Source of the DNA: an uncultured Caulobacterales bacterium
GTDB lineage: Bacteria > Pseudomonadota > Alphaproteobacteria > Caulobacterales > Maricaulaceae
Direction of reading: 5' to 3'
Length of the DNA stretch: 64,000 bases
Assembly (NCBI GenBank): GCA_947503715.1
Contig: CANNER010000001.1
Span: 1 to 64,000 of the forward strand
The translations under genes were made by a program, and so were the position numbers. The notes under the pieces are model-generated. The model saw only the letters and a program-made list of their open reading frames with translations. It was not told the origin of the DNA and ran no database searches. Below, one piece after another: positions 55,817-64,000 of the stretch (position 1 is the stretch's first letter; each line of letters starts with the position of its first letter).

Positions 55817-57429
55817 TATTCAGTCGGGGCTTGCGATGCGGAAAAACCGAGCGTGTCCGGATCAATATCTTCGCCTCCGCCAGAAATCAGTGGGGTGAGG
55901 GGGAAGGGTTCCGGCGGGTTGGCCTCTATGGTCAGTGTTCCGCCATTTTTGACGAAATCTGCGAAGGCGGCGGTGGTTTCAGAATAGACTTCGGCTTGCA
56001 CATCATTCTGCGCGGCGAGGGCTGCGCGGAGGACGGCGACACCCAGCATGCGTTTGACATTCTTCTCCGACTGGCCCGTCATCTCCGACGCCAGTTTCAA
56101 TCCACGCGTCGTGATGGAATTATCCTCCAATGTGATCCGCATGGAGCGGAGTTTCAGTGGGTCATAGGCGGCGAGCGGGTTCTGGCGCAGCTCCAGATCG
56201 GTCATCCCCTTCATCGTCTCGACCATATCGTTCAGCCCTTCGGCGGAATATTCGAAATTTAGGCGAAAGGCGTCATCCATGATGAGGAGGCCGTCGGAGA
56301 CGGTGAGGGAGTCATCGCGTTTGTCCAGCGTCGATTCTGAGCTGCCGGAGAATCGCATGGACTCGAAACCGAGGGTTTTGAGCTGCTGATATATCCCCGC
56401 CGTGTTGGGTTTCTGACCCATTTCCGGCTTCAGATTGATCGTTACGGGTTTGAGGGTCTGGACCACGGACACGACATCGCCATTTTCTGTCGCCTGTCCT
56501 TCTATACCCTGAAAATTGACATCGAATTCCGGCGAGGCCAGTTTTAGCTGCCCCACGACAAATTCGTCATAGGGCTTTTTCATGAGGGTAAAGCCGTCCA
56601 GCACGGACCCGACAACGCCGGAGGTCGAGACTTGCGAAGCGTCCAGACCACCCACGGCGAAATTCCGCGCGCTCATGCCGTCAAATGTCAATTCCAATCC
56701 GTCTGCACCGTCCTGACCCGCAAAGCTCATCTTTAAATTCTCGACCATCATATCGGCAAGACCCTGAAGATCGTTTTCGCGTGTTTCGCCCCAGGCTAGC
56801 GTGTCCAGCTTGCCCGTAAAGCCCTCGCCTGTCACGGTCGCGCCCGTCAGGGAAATACCGCCAAAACCGATATTGCCCTCCTGACTGCCGGAAATGGGCC
56901 CCAGCATGCCGCCGACAATTGCGGCGGCCGCATCCGGTGTCGGCTCGCTAATGTTCAGCGTCTCGAAGTTGAAGGTGACATCCTCGTCGCGGATCATCGC
57001 GTTGCCGAGGTCGAGGCGGTCATAGCTTGGACCTTCATCCGTCATGGCCGCGCAGTGGAAGGTCGCGAGATCGGCGGTAAATGCGTCGATGGACGCCGTC
57101 TCGTCACGCACTTTCAGATCGCGGTAAGTCACCGTCGCGCCGTCAATCTCCCGCGCGGCAAAGCTCACACCTGATTCGCCATTTTCACCGAGGCCGAGTC
57201 CCGCAAGTGCGCCAAGGGCTTCCATCTCGTCTGTTTCGCAATTTGCGAGCTCGAAATGTTTCGAAAAGACCCGGGTGTCCGCACGGTCAAGGTTGAGCGC
57301 GGCCATTTCATTGGACTTCAACGCACCTTGCCCCTTGTCGGCGCGGTTGCATCCCCCCACTATCAGTAAGGTGGAGAGCGCGACTGCGCTGACCGATATT
57401 TTCAATAAGGATGGCTTTGCAAAGAGCAT
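55816..57429 (-). CDS. Large lipoprotein of unknown function
   Basis: About 537 residues from ATG 57429, with a signal peptide and lipobox (STLLIVGGC). No ATG has a good ribosome-binding site; 57453 (eight residues longer) is an alternative. The mature protein is a long run of alternating short beta-type stretches (for example DGATVTYRDLKV, GISLTGATVTGEGFTGKL, GLELTFDGMSARNFAVGG) with little helix until ~450. This suggests a repetitive beta structure such as a beta-helix or AsmA-like repeats. I do not recognise a family. Divergent from the YgjP-like gene with one base between start codons. Confidence 0.75.
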   Translation of the reverse strand: MLFAKPSLLKISVSAVALSTLLIVGGCNRADKGQGALKSNEMAALNLDRADTRVFSKHFELANCETDEMEALGALAGLGLGENGESGVSFAAREIDGATVTYRDLKVRDETASIDAFTADLATFHCAAMTDEGPSYDRLDLGNAMIRDEDVTFNFETLNISEPTPDAAAAIVGGMLGPISGSQEGNIGFGGISLTGATVTGEGFTGKLDTLAWGETRENDLQGLADMMVENLKMSFAGQDGADGLELTFDGMSARNFAVGGLDASQVSTSGVVGSVLDGFTLMKKPYDEFVVGQLKLASPEFDVNFQGIEGQATENGDVVSVVQTLKPVTINLKPEMGQKPNTAGIYQQLKTLGFESMRFSGSSESTLDKRDDSLTVSDGLLIMDDAFRLNFEYSAEGLNDMVETMKGMTDLELRQNPLAAYDPLKLRSMRITLEDNSITTRGLKLASEMTGQSEKNVKRMLGVAVLRAALAAQNDVQAEVYSETTAAFADFVKNGGTLTIEANPPEPFPLTPLISGGGEDIDPDTLGFSASQAPTE

Positions 57430-57430
57430 T

Positions 57431-58204
57431 ATGAGCGGCTTTCTAAATAGCATTTTCAAATCGGACGATAGCACGGGCGGACGCCCCGACAAGTCGGATT
57501 TCCCATTACGAGACAGTCAGGATCCGCGCCTGCTCTATGTGCTCTCGGAGCGGGCCAAGCGGATCACATTAAAGGTGAAAGCCAGTGCTCGCGAAGTCCA
57601 TGTCGTCGTACCGGGCGTGCGGAGTTTCCCGAAAGCTCGAGAATTTGCGGCGCAACAACGCGATTGGATCGATGTTCAATTGGAAGCCCTACCGCCGCCG
57701 CAACCTTTTGTGCCGGGGGAGAGTATTCTGTTTCAGGGCAAACCCTACCGTCTCGTCTGTCCGCCCGGCCGGGGACGTGCGCGTGTGGATCGTGTGCAGC
57801 AAAAGATTGTCGTACCCAGTCCCGATGGGGAAAGTTTCCCCGGTCGTGTCCGCCGTTTCCTCATTCGGGAGGCAAGAGCCGAACTAGAGGCGGCGTCCCA
57901 TCACTATGCCGAACTACTCGGCAAGCGCGTCGGGAAGGTTAGCGTGCGCGATACGGAAAGCCGCTGGGGGTCCTGCATCACGCGTAACGGAGAAGGGCAT
58001 ATTTCCTATTCCTGGCGGCTCATTTGTGCGCCGCCGCAAGTCCTCGAATATGTCGCCGCCCATGAATGCGCCCATATGATCGAGGCCAATCACAGTGCCG
58101 CGTTCTGGGGGGTTTGCGACAGAATATTTGATGATGTAAAGGGTGCTAAACGCTGGTTGAACAAGAATGGTGCTCGACTCCACGCGGTTGGCGCTCTATT
58201 CTAA
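57431..58204 (+). CDS. YgjP-like (M48-related) metallopeptidase
   Basis: A 257-residue cytoplasmic protein. The zinc motif is AAHECAHMIEANHSAAFW: His211, catalytic Glu212, His215, with His221 as likely third ligand. It also has the family segment DTESRWGSCITRNGEGHISYSWRLI. This is the YgjP/DUF45 group. The ATG at 57431 gives a family-like start; the frame upstream (57275) is antisense to the lipoprotein gene. It overlaps no neighbour, but is followed directly by the glycosyltransferase. Confidence 0.9.
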   Translation: MSGFLNSIFKSDDSTGGRPDKSDFPLRDSQDPRLLYVLSERAKRITLKVKASAREVHVVVPGVRSFPKAREFAAQQRDWIDVQLEALPPPQPFVPGESILFQGKPYRLVCPPGRGRARVDRVQQKIVVPSPDGESFPGRVRRFLIREARAELEAASHHYAELLGKRVGKVSVRDTESRWGSCITRNGEGHISYSWRLICAPPQVLEYVAAHECAHMIEANHSAAFWGVCDRIFDDVKGAKRWLNKNGARLHAVGALF

Positions 58205-58226
58205 AAAAAACGCAGGGGTGCGAGAA

Positions 58227-59150
58227 ATGTTATCCATAGTTCCAAGATTATCCATAATCGTTATATTTCATGATATGGCGCGTGAGGCCAAACGCACGCT
58301 GGCGACGCTCTCCCCTGAATATCAGATTGGTGTGAGCGAATATGATTACGAAGTGATCGCCGTTGATAATGGGTCGTCCACGCCTCTAATGGAAGAATTC
58401 GTCAACGGATTTGGAGATAATTTCACCCTCATTCATTATGAAACCGATCTGCCTTCTCCGGCGATGGCTGTGAATGTCGGCGTCAAACATGCGCGGGCGC
58501 CCTATATTGCACTCGTCGTGGATGGAGCGCGGATGCTCAGTCCTGGAATTGTAAAAGCCAGTCTCGATGGGCTCATAAATGTGCAACTCTCGACGACTAT
58601 AGGTGCCCGGCCTCTTATTGCCGCATTAGCTTGGCATTTAGGGCCGGATGTTCAAAATCTTTCGATGCAAACCGGTTACAATCAATCTGTCGAGGACGAT
58701 CTGTTATCGTCAATTGATTGGCGTCAGGATGGCTATCGCCTTTTCAATATTTCCACACTGGCGGATTCTTCCGTCAAGGGGGTGGGCATCAGTTTTCCGA
58801 CAGAATGTAGCTGGGTCGCGCTTGGCCGGGAGCATTTTTTGGAGGTCGGAGGATATGACCGCCGTTTTGTCTCTCCCGGTGGAGGTTTGGTCAATCATGA
58901 ATTTATTGAACGGGTCTTTAATGTACCGCCTGTTGCACCCATAATTTTGAATGATGAGGGAAGCTTCCATCAATTTCACGGTGGTGTTGCGACAAATGTT
59001 TTGCCTGAGAACCATCCTTGGGAGAGCTTTCACCAAGAATATCAGTCAATTATCGGAAAAGGGTATAATCCACCCCCCTTCCCGGAACCGGTTTTATGGG
59101 AAACCTATGAGAGAGATGCGCCGGAAGAACGCGCAAGGCTCGCGTCTTAA
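58227..59150 (+). CDS. Family 2-type glycosyltransferase
   Basis: A 307-residue protein with the GT-A nucleotide-sugar domain. It has SIIVIFHDMAREAKRTLATL, YEVIAVDNGSSTPLMEEF (metal/nucleotide region), then ALVVDGARMLSPGIVKA in place of the usual DxD. The C-terminal half has HQFHGGVATNVLPENHPWESFH. No membrane segment. I take ATG 58227 (after AGGGG) over the longer frame at 58167. Acceptor unknown. Confidence 0.83.
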   Translation: MLSIVPRLSIIVIFHDMAREAKRTLATLSPEYQIGVSEYDYEVIAVDNGSSTPLMEEFVNGFGDNFTLIHYETDLPSPAMAVNVGVKHARAPYIALVVDGARMLSPGIVKASLDGLINVQLSTTIGARPLIAALAWHLGPDVQNLSMQTGYNQSVEDDLLSSIDWRQDGYRLFNISTLADSSVKGVGISFPTECSWVALGREHFLEVGGYDRRFVSPGGGLVNHEFIERVFNVPPVAPIILNDEGSFHQFHGGVATNVLPENHPWESFHQEYQSIIGKGYNPPPFPEPVLWETYERDAPEERARLAS

Positions 59151-59195
59151 ATATTGGCCGTCTGACTATAAGCTAGGGCAAGTGGCCTGGCCGCT

Positions 59196-61052
59196 TTAGG
59201 GTAGGCGAGTTTCGAGCTGGTCCAGCAAACTATTTAACTGTGCATCTTTTCGCGCCCAATCCGGCTTGGTTGAGACGGGCAGGCGGGCTTGCGGTGTTTC
59301 CGGTAATTGTGCGGCCATGGTGTCTGCGAAAATCATGGCGGGGATATTGCCGCCCGTGACGCTTTGCATCGGCGAGTTATCATCATTTCCGACCCAGACC
59401 GATGTCACACGGTCAGGGGCATAGCCGATAAACCAAGCATCGCGGAAATCATTCGTCGTGCCTGTTTTCCCAGCAATCACATGGTTTTGGATCCGGGCGC
59501 GACGGCCCGTTCCGCGTTCGACCGTGTCGACCATCATATAGTTCATATCGCCAATCTCCTGCGCGCCGAGGACGAGAGCGCCGCGCGGGGCGATGCGGTC
59601 ATAAAGCGGTGTCCCGTCCGCTGTGGAAATCGAAAGAATGCCATGGGCTTCGCGTAAGGTTCCCCAATTCGCAAAGGGCAGGTAACTCTCTGTCATGGCG
59701 AGTGGGGTCTGCCCCTGTGCGCCAAGGGCGAGACTGCGATAAGGTTTTAGACCTGTCAGGCCGAACTGCTCCGCCGTTCCGATGACAGAGTCGCGCCCGA
59801 TGTCTTCGCCCAGTTCCACGGCGACCGTGTTCAGCGATTTGGCTAGCGCGGTTGTCAGCGTTACTGTGCCGAGATGCTCCTCCGTGAAATTTTCGGGACT
59901 CCAACCGTCAATGTCGATGGGCGCATCAAAGGCTGTATCCCATGGCGTTTTGCCGGAGCGCAGGGCAGCCAGATAGACGAAGGGTTTAAACGCGGAGCCG
60001 GGCTGGCGGACCGCCTGTGTCGCGCGGTTGAATTGCGACTGACCATAATCCGCCCCGCCGACCATGGCGCGGACACCGCCCGTCCCATCAAGGCTGATCA
60101 CCGCGCCTTGTGTCGCGTTTCGGTCCATATCAAGATGGGCGAGCAGGGCGCTTTGCGCTGCGATCTGTGCGTTAATGTCCAATGTGGTGCGGATAACTAT
60201 GTCCTGCGTCGGGATGCCGATATGATCTTCCAGATCGGCCCAGATCCAATCCGCGAAATATTGTGCCCCCTCCGTATCCGTTGGACTGTGGATTGTGATC
60301 GGATCGGCTATCGCTGCGGCGAGAACGCCATCCTCCAGCAGGCCTTGCCGTTGCATGGCGTCCAGCACGACTTCTTGACGCCTTTTCGACCTTTCGAAGT
60401 TGGCGACGGGATTGGCGGAAGACGGCGCGTTCAACAAGCCTGACAGTATGGCTGTTTCCGCGAGTGTGAGTTGCGCTGCGGGCTTATCGAAATAACGGTG
60501 GCTGGCGCTCTCAAGGCCCCAGGCACCACTGCCGAAATAAACGCGGGAGAGATACATCTCCAGTAACTCATCTTTTGTGAAATCGCGTTCCAGCCAGATG
60601 GCCAGCAGGGCTTCCTGCGCCTTGCGGGACATTTTCTTGTCAGAGGTCAGGAAGACATTTTTGGAGAGTTGTTGAGTCAGCGTGGAGCCGCCCTCAACAT
60701 AACGCCCAGCCTTGATATTCTTCACCATGGCGCGTCCGATGGCACGCGGGTCTATGCCCATATGATTGCGGAAACGACGATCTTCTGTCGCGAGGATTGT
60801 CATGGGAATGTGAAAGGGCAGGGCGTCCAGATCGACGGGGCGTTCACTGCTGGCGCCGCGGACCAAGACGTCGCGGCCATTGCGGTCAAGGATTTGCACA
60901 GAAACGGGACGTTGCTTCTCCCAAAGGCGTTTCGGGTCGGGCATGTCTTTCGCGGCGACGGCGAAAATTGAGAGGAGGCCCATGCCACCGAGATAAGCGC
61001 AGGCGATACCGGCGATGGCTGTGTTTTTTAGCAATGTCCGAGAAAGACGCAT
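59196..61052 (-). CDS. Class A penicillin-binding protein (PBP1A-like)
   Basis: A bifunctional peptidoglycan glycosyltransferase/transpeptidase. N-terminal membrane anchor (about residues 10-33), then the GT51 domain with catalytic Glu90 in TEDRRFRNHMGIDPRAIGRA and the GGSTLTQQLSKNVFL helix. The transpeptidase has SAFK (Ser353), SLN (406-408) and KTGT (529-532). At 618 residues it is shorter than E. coli PBP1A and has no extra C-terminal domain. Confidence 0.95.
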   Translation of the reverse strand: MRLSRTLLKNTAIAGIACAYLGGMGLLSIFAVAAKDMPDPKRLWEKQRPVSVQILDRNGRDVLVRGASSERPVDLDALPFHIPMTILATEDRRFRNHMGIDPRAIGRAMVKNIKAGRYVEGGSTLTQQLSKNVFLTSDKKMSRKAQEALLAIWLERDFTKDELLEMYLSRVYFGSGAWGLESASHRYFDKPAAQLTLAETAILSGLLNAPSSANPVANFERSKRRQEVVLDAMQRQGLLEDGVLAAAIADPITIHSPTDTEGAQYFADWIWADLEDHIGIPTQDIVIRTTLDINAQIAAQSALLAHLDMDRNATQGAVISLDGTGGVRAMVGGADYGQSQFNRATQAVRQPGSAFKPFVYLAALRSGKTPWDTAFDAPIDIDGWSPENFTEEHLGTVTLTTALAKSLNTVAVELGEDIGRDSVIGTAEQFGLTGLKPYRSLALGAQGQTPLAMTESYLPFANWGTLREAHGILSISTADGTPLYDRIAPRGALVLGAQEIGDMNYMMVDTVERGTGRRARIQNHVIAGKTGTTNDFRDAWFIGYAPDRVTSVWVGNDDNSPMQSVTGGNIPAMIFADTMAAQLPETPQARLPVSTKPDWARKDAQLNSLLDQLETRLP

Positions 61053-61324
61053 AGCGGAGGGAATAGCCGTTTCGGCATTAAGGGTGTGTTAAACATGTGT
61101 GTTTGGAATCACCTCCTCGCGGGGTGATGGGAATAATGCAGGCGGCAGCCTGCTCCTGTTCTATCGGATTAATGAAGAGCGCCTGCCGGCGCGCATGTTT
61201 TCCCCTCACCCGCCAATTCGCTACACTCATGGCGACCTCTCCCCGGGAGAGGTAATATCAATCGCAACCCAATAAAAAACCCGCCACAAAGGGCGGGTTT
61301 CTCTATTCATATCTCTTCCGAAAA
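61053..61324. other. Intergenic region with palindromes and a minus-strand terminator
   Basis: 272 bases without a gene. It holds a hairpin at about 61109-61129 (ATCACC/GGTGAT), a perfect palindrome at 61235-61253 (ACCTCTCCC/GGGAGAGGT), which resembles common dispersed repeats, and a stem at 61277-61300. On the minus strand the last runs into a T-run (TTTTTT), ending the Bax-inhibitor gene. Confidence 0.6.
61274..61300 (-). terminator. Terminator of the Bax inhibitor-1 gene
   Basis: A 9-bp stem (61277-61285 with 61292-61300) with a 6-base loop, followed on the minus strand by TTTTTT-like bases (61279-61274). It lies 25 bases past the gene's stop. Confidence 0.78.
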
Positions 61325-62059
61325 TCAGTCGCGACCGAAGAGGCTCATAAGGATTTGGAACATGTTGATGAAAGTCAGCAGAAGCGACGCGGCACCGAAC
61401 GCGCTCATTTTTCCGAGCATCGCGGCATTGCCGGCCATGCTGTAATAGATACGCTTCAAGTTCTGCGTTTCCCATGCTGCAATAACGGCGATAGCTGCAA
61501 GCGCGATGATATTGATTGCGATGCCGAGTGGGCCACCTGCTGTCACGCTGAGCGCTGGTATGAACATGCCAAGCACAGCTAGGGCGATATAACCCATAAA
61601 GGCAGCGACAGCATATTTGATGATCGCGTTCAGATTAAACGAGGTCGTGTAACCGAATAGGCTCAACGCGCCAAACATAGCGACCGTCATGAAGAAAATC
61701 TTCGCAACGACATAGGGGTCATAAAATGCAGTGGCATAGGCCGACATGATGAGGCCCATAAAGGCTGCAAAGCCGAAGAGGAACGTTAGCACACCGCCCA
61801 TCGACATAGAGGGAAGCTTGCGTCCGACGGCACCAAACCCGAACATGATAATACCAATCGTGGCAATCGCCGTGATCGGATTATAGATCAGTGCGCCAAG
61901 CGCCGGGTTGGCCATAATGGCTTGGCCTGTGAAATAGGCGACGATGGCTGTGACCGCCATGGCCATAGCCATATAGCGATAGGTACCCAACATGAAATCA
62001 CGTAGGCCGGCATCCGTTGGCGCGACGGCGCCGGTGGTGCGTGTATTAAAATCGTTCAT
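61325..62059 (-). CDS. Bax inhibitor-1/YccA family membrane protein
   Basis: A 244-residue protein with about seven hydrophobic segments. Segments YRYMAMAMAVTAIVAYFTGQ, PITAIATIGIIMFGFGAVG and GALSLFGYTTSFNLNAI are typical of the BI-1 family; YccA and relatives interact with FtsH or act as ion/calcium leak channels. The end has MFQILMSLFGRD, the usual family C-terminus. Confidence 0.93.
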   Translation of the reverse strand: MNDFNTRTTGAVAPTDAGLRDFMLGTYRYMAMAMAVTAIVAYFTGQAIMANPALGALIYNPITAIATIGIIMFGFGAVGRKLPSMSMGGVLTFLFGFAAFMGLIMSAYATAFYDPYVVAKIFFMTVAMFGALSLFGYTTSFNLNAIIKYAVAAFMGYIALAVLGMFIPALSVTAGGPLGIAINIIALAAIAVIAAWETQNLKRIYYSMAGNAAMLGKMSAFGAASLLLTFINMFQILMSLFGRD

Positions 62060-62184
62060 GACATCTCCTTGAACATGACATTTTGACCGTTGCGACGGTG
62101 TTAGCGTCTATATAGTAGTTTTTGCACGCGAATACAAACATTCCTCATTATACTTAATTGTCACAGCTCTCATAAGGAAAACCT

Positions 62185-63231
62185 ATGGAACTTCGTAAAC
62201 TCGGTCGGACAGATATAGAGGTGACCTCGGTTTGTCTCGGCACGATGACATGGGGCAAGCAGAACACAGAAGCCGAAGCGCATGATCAGTTGGATTATGC
62301 CCTGGACCGGGGCATCAACTTTATCGACACGGCGGAAATGTATCCCGTCCCCGGCGAAGCCAAGACGCAGGGCCGGACGGAAGCGTATATTGGAACATGG
62401 ATCGCGGCGCGGAAGAACCGCGATAAATATGTACTGGCCACAAAAGTTACAGGCCGATCCGGCATGACATGGTGCCGTGACGGGGATGTTGAACAGACTC
62501 GCCATACGCCGGAACAAATTGACGAGGCGGTCGAAAACTCCCTCCGACGTCTACAAACCGATTATATCGATCTCTACCAACTTCACTGGCCGGACCGCGA
62601 TATGCCGGGTTTCGGATTTGATAGTTATTACGACTATGATGCGGGCGAGATGACCCCGCTGGAAGATATTCTCGGTGCACTTTCCCGTCATGTTGAAAAG
62701 GGCAATATCCGACATATTGGCCTGTCCAATGAGACAGCCTGGGGCACGATGAAGTTTTTGGAACTGGCTGAACGGTTGGCCCTTCCGCGGATGGTGTCAA
62801 ACCAATGCGTGTATAACCTCATTGCAAGACGGTTCGATTATGACCGCGCCGAAATCGCGATGCGTGAACAGGTGGGCCTACTGGCTTATTCACCGCTAGC
62901 CATGGGCGTGTTGACCGGAAAATATGATAATAGTGCGACACCGAAAGGGTCTCGCGGCGATCTCTTCCCGCAATTTATGACGGGCTGGCAAAATGCGGAA
63001 GCGGCCTATTTGGATTGCAACACGACAGCCCGGAAGTTGGGCCTGACGCCAACACAGTTTGCGTTGAAATTTGTCGAAACCCGTGAATTTTTGACCAGCA
63101 ATATTATCGGCGCGACAAGCCTGTCTCAGTTGGAAGAGAATATTGCGGCCCATGAGATAGACTGGACGGACGATATGGAACGGGAAGCCCGCCGTATCCA
63201 CAAAACCTATCGCTGCCCTGCCAGTCGCTAG
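62185..63231 (+). CDS. Aldo/keto reductase (Tas-like)
   Basis: A 348-residue NADPH-dependent (beta/alpha)8 oxidoreductase. The catalytic tetrad is visible: Asp and Tyr in NFIDTAEMYPVPG, Lys in YVLATKVTG, His in DLYQLHWPDR. The N-terminal LGTMTWGKQNTEAEAHDQLDYA matches the Tas-like subgroup. Substrate unknown. A short gap (6 bases) separates it from thpR. Confidence 0.94.
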   Translation: MELRKLGRTDIEVTSVCLGTMTWGKQNTEAEAHDQLDYALDRGINFIDTAEMYPVPGEAKTQGRTEAYIGTWIAARKNRDKYVLATKVTGRSGMTWCRDGDVEQTRHTPEQIDEAVENSLRRLQTDYIDLYQLHWPDRDMPGFGFDSYYDYDAGEMTPLEDILGALSRHVEKGNIRHIGLSNETAWGTMKFLELAERLALPRMVSNQCVYNLIARRFDYDRAEIAMREQVGLLAYSPLAMGVLTGKYDNSATPKGSRGDLFPQFMTGWQNAEAAYLDCNTTARKLGLTPTQFALKFVETREFLTSNIIGATSLSQLEENIAAHEIDWTDDMEREARRIHKTYRCPASR

Positions 63232-63237
63232 AATTTA

Positions 63238-63792
63238 ATGAAACTCTTCGCCGCAATTTTCCTGCCTGAAAAAATCGCGCTTGATTGCACGCGCGAACAG
63301 AAAGGCGTGGCAGGCGCGCGCTGGGTCAGTGAAGAGAAGCTGCACATCACGCTTGGTTTTTTTGGCGACGTGGATGCGGACGGAGCGGAACTATTGGACC
63401 AAGAACTCGGTAAACTCCGCATGGGCAGTTTTGAATTAAATCTTGAGGGCGGTGGGCATTTCGGGAAAACGGAACCGCATGCGATTTGGGCGGGCGTGTC
63501 GCCGTCGCCGGAACTTATCCGGCTCAATACCCATTGCCGCCACGCCGCCCGCCGCGCAGACATCCAGATGGAAGCCCGCAAATATACGCCCCACGTGACG
63601 ATGGCCTATATGAAGCCAAAATCCCCGCTCGACCGGATCATTTCTTTTGAGCAACGCTTGGCGGATTGGAGCACGCGGCCCTTCCTAGTCGACAGTTTCA
63701 GCCTCGTCTCCAGCCATACAAAAAAGCGCGGACCGAATATGTACCGCGAAGAAGCCACATTCCCCCTATTGGGTGAGGGTGTGGCACCGTAA
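63238..63792 (+). CDS. thpR: RNA 2',3'-cyclic phosphodiesterase
   Basis: A 184-residue 2H phosphoesterase. The two catalytic HxTx-type motifs are LHITLGFFGD near residue 36-45 and PHVTMAYMKPKS near residue 120. Such enzymes open 2',3'-cyclic phosphates of RNA or ligate tRNA halves in vitro. It is 6 bases after the aldo/keto reductase and probably co-transcribed. Confidence 0.92.
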   Translation: MKLFAAIFLPEKIALDCTREQKGVAGARWVSEEKLHITLGFFGDVDADGAELLDQELGKLRMGSFELNLEGGGHFGKTEPHAIWAGVSPSPELIRLNTHCRHAARRADIQMEARKYTPHVTMAYMKPKSPLDRIISFEQRLADWSTRPFLVDSFSLVSSHTKKRGPNMYREEATFPLLGEGVAP

Positions 63793-63857
63793 GTTTCGCA
63801 CCTTTCCCCGCTTGACGATAGAGCAGGGCAGGGTTAAACGCCCGCTTCCAATGACGT

Positions 63858-63944
63858 GCCCAGATGGCGGAATTGGTAGACGCGCTAGCTTCAGGTGCTA
63901 GTGTCCGTATGGACGTGGAGGTTCGAGTCCTCTTCTGGGCACCA
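63858..63944 (+). tRNA. tRNA-Leu (CAG)
   Basis: An 87-base type II tRNA with the CCA end encoded. The acceptor stem GCCCAGA pairs with TCTGGGC, the D-arm and anticodon arm follow the E. coli tRNA-Leu(CAG) pattern closely, the anticodon CAG is at 63892-63894, and a long variable arm and GGTTCGAGTCC T-loop are present. It decodes CUG. Confidence 0.96.
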
Positions 63945-64000
63945 GATTTTCTCTTTTTGAAATCCGTAAGTATCTGAAAATGCTTATTATTTCATGAGAA

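Overview
The window is from an alphaproteobacterial chromosome, probably a marine member of the Hyphomonadales/Caulobacterales group. That placement is inferred from the S10-spc-alpha operon running secY-adk-rpsM without infA or rpmJ, the TIGR02302/DUF4175 - lysA - lptM - argH neighbourhood, an isoquinoline-oxidoreductase-like molybdoenzyme, a PL7 alginate lyase and a GTTC-N7-GTTC (alphaproteobacterial LexA-type) box. Genes are dense on both strands with short gaps. I see no rRNA, CRISPR array, insertion sequence or phage.

Region 1 (1-14985): the end of tuf, then the complete S10-spc-alpha operon on the + strand (rpsJ to rplQ, with secY, adk and rpoA), closed by a strong intrinsic terminator. 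Its main oddity is rplO: a normal L15 core continues through a Lys/Ala-rich linker into a second domain that looks like DUF2853. L14 carries a five-residue insertion, and L3, L22 and S3 have charged tails.

Region 2 (15040-29690): a DJ-1/PfpI protein, a two-subunit molybdenum hydroxylase, a DUF4272 protein, pyrC, a DUF4175 protein, lysA and lptM. A + strand group of two tandem secreted paralogues, DUF1289 and a one-TM protein then sits between lptM and argH. A TlpA-like thioredoxin (start codon overlapping that of argH) and an orphan ExbD follow.

Region 3 (29700-39060): envelope proteins. These are a beta-barrel protein with CWDGS cysteine repeats and an unrecognised C-terminal domain, two tandem SIMPL lipoproteins (the second containing a TonB-receptor-like DDVIVVTGSRI segment), a serine hydrolase, an SRPBCC protein, a DUF547 protein, an EF-hand protein, a SpoIIAA-like protein, a small DUF5710 protein behind a possible SOS promoter, and a DUF4112 membrane protein.

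Region 4 (39070-51703): catabolism. Valine degradation (mmsA, isobutyryl-CoA dehydrogenase, 3-hydroxyisobutyryl-CoA hydrolase, mmsB) is interrupted by an inverted PL7 alginate lyase. A VOC protein, two Lrp/AsnC regulators, putA, a cysteine-synthase-like enzyme and a thioesterase follow.

Region 5 (51704-63944): a 677-base gene-free interval between convergent genes with predicted hairpins and a REP-like repeat, an ArsR regulator divergent from a small membrane protein with repeated TTAGCTAA sites, etfBA, a TMEM175-like channel, a large lipoprotein, a YgjP-like metalloprotease, a glycosyltransferase, a class A penicillin-binding protein, a Bax-inhibitor-1 protein, an aldo/keto reductase, thpR and tRNA-Leu(CAG).
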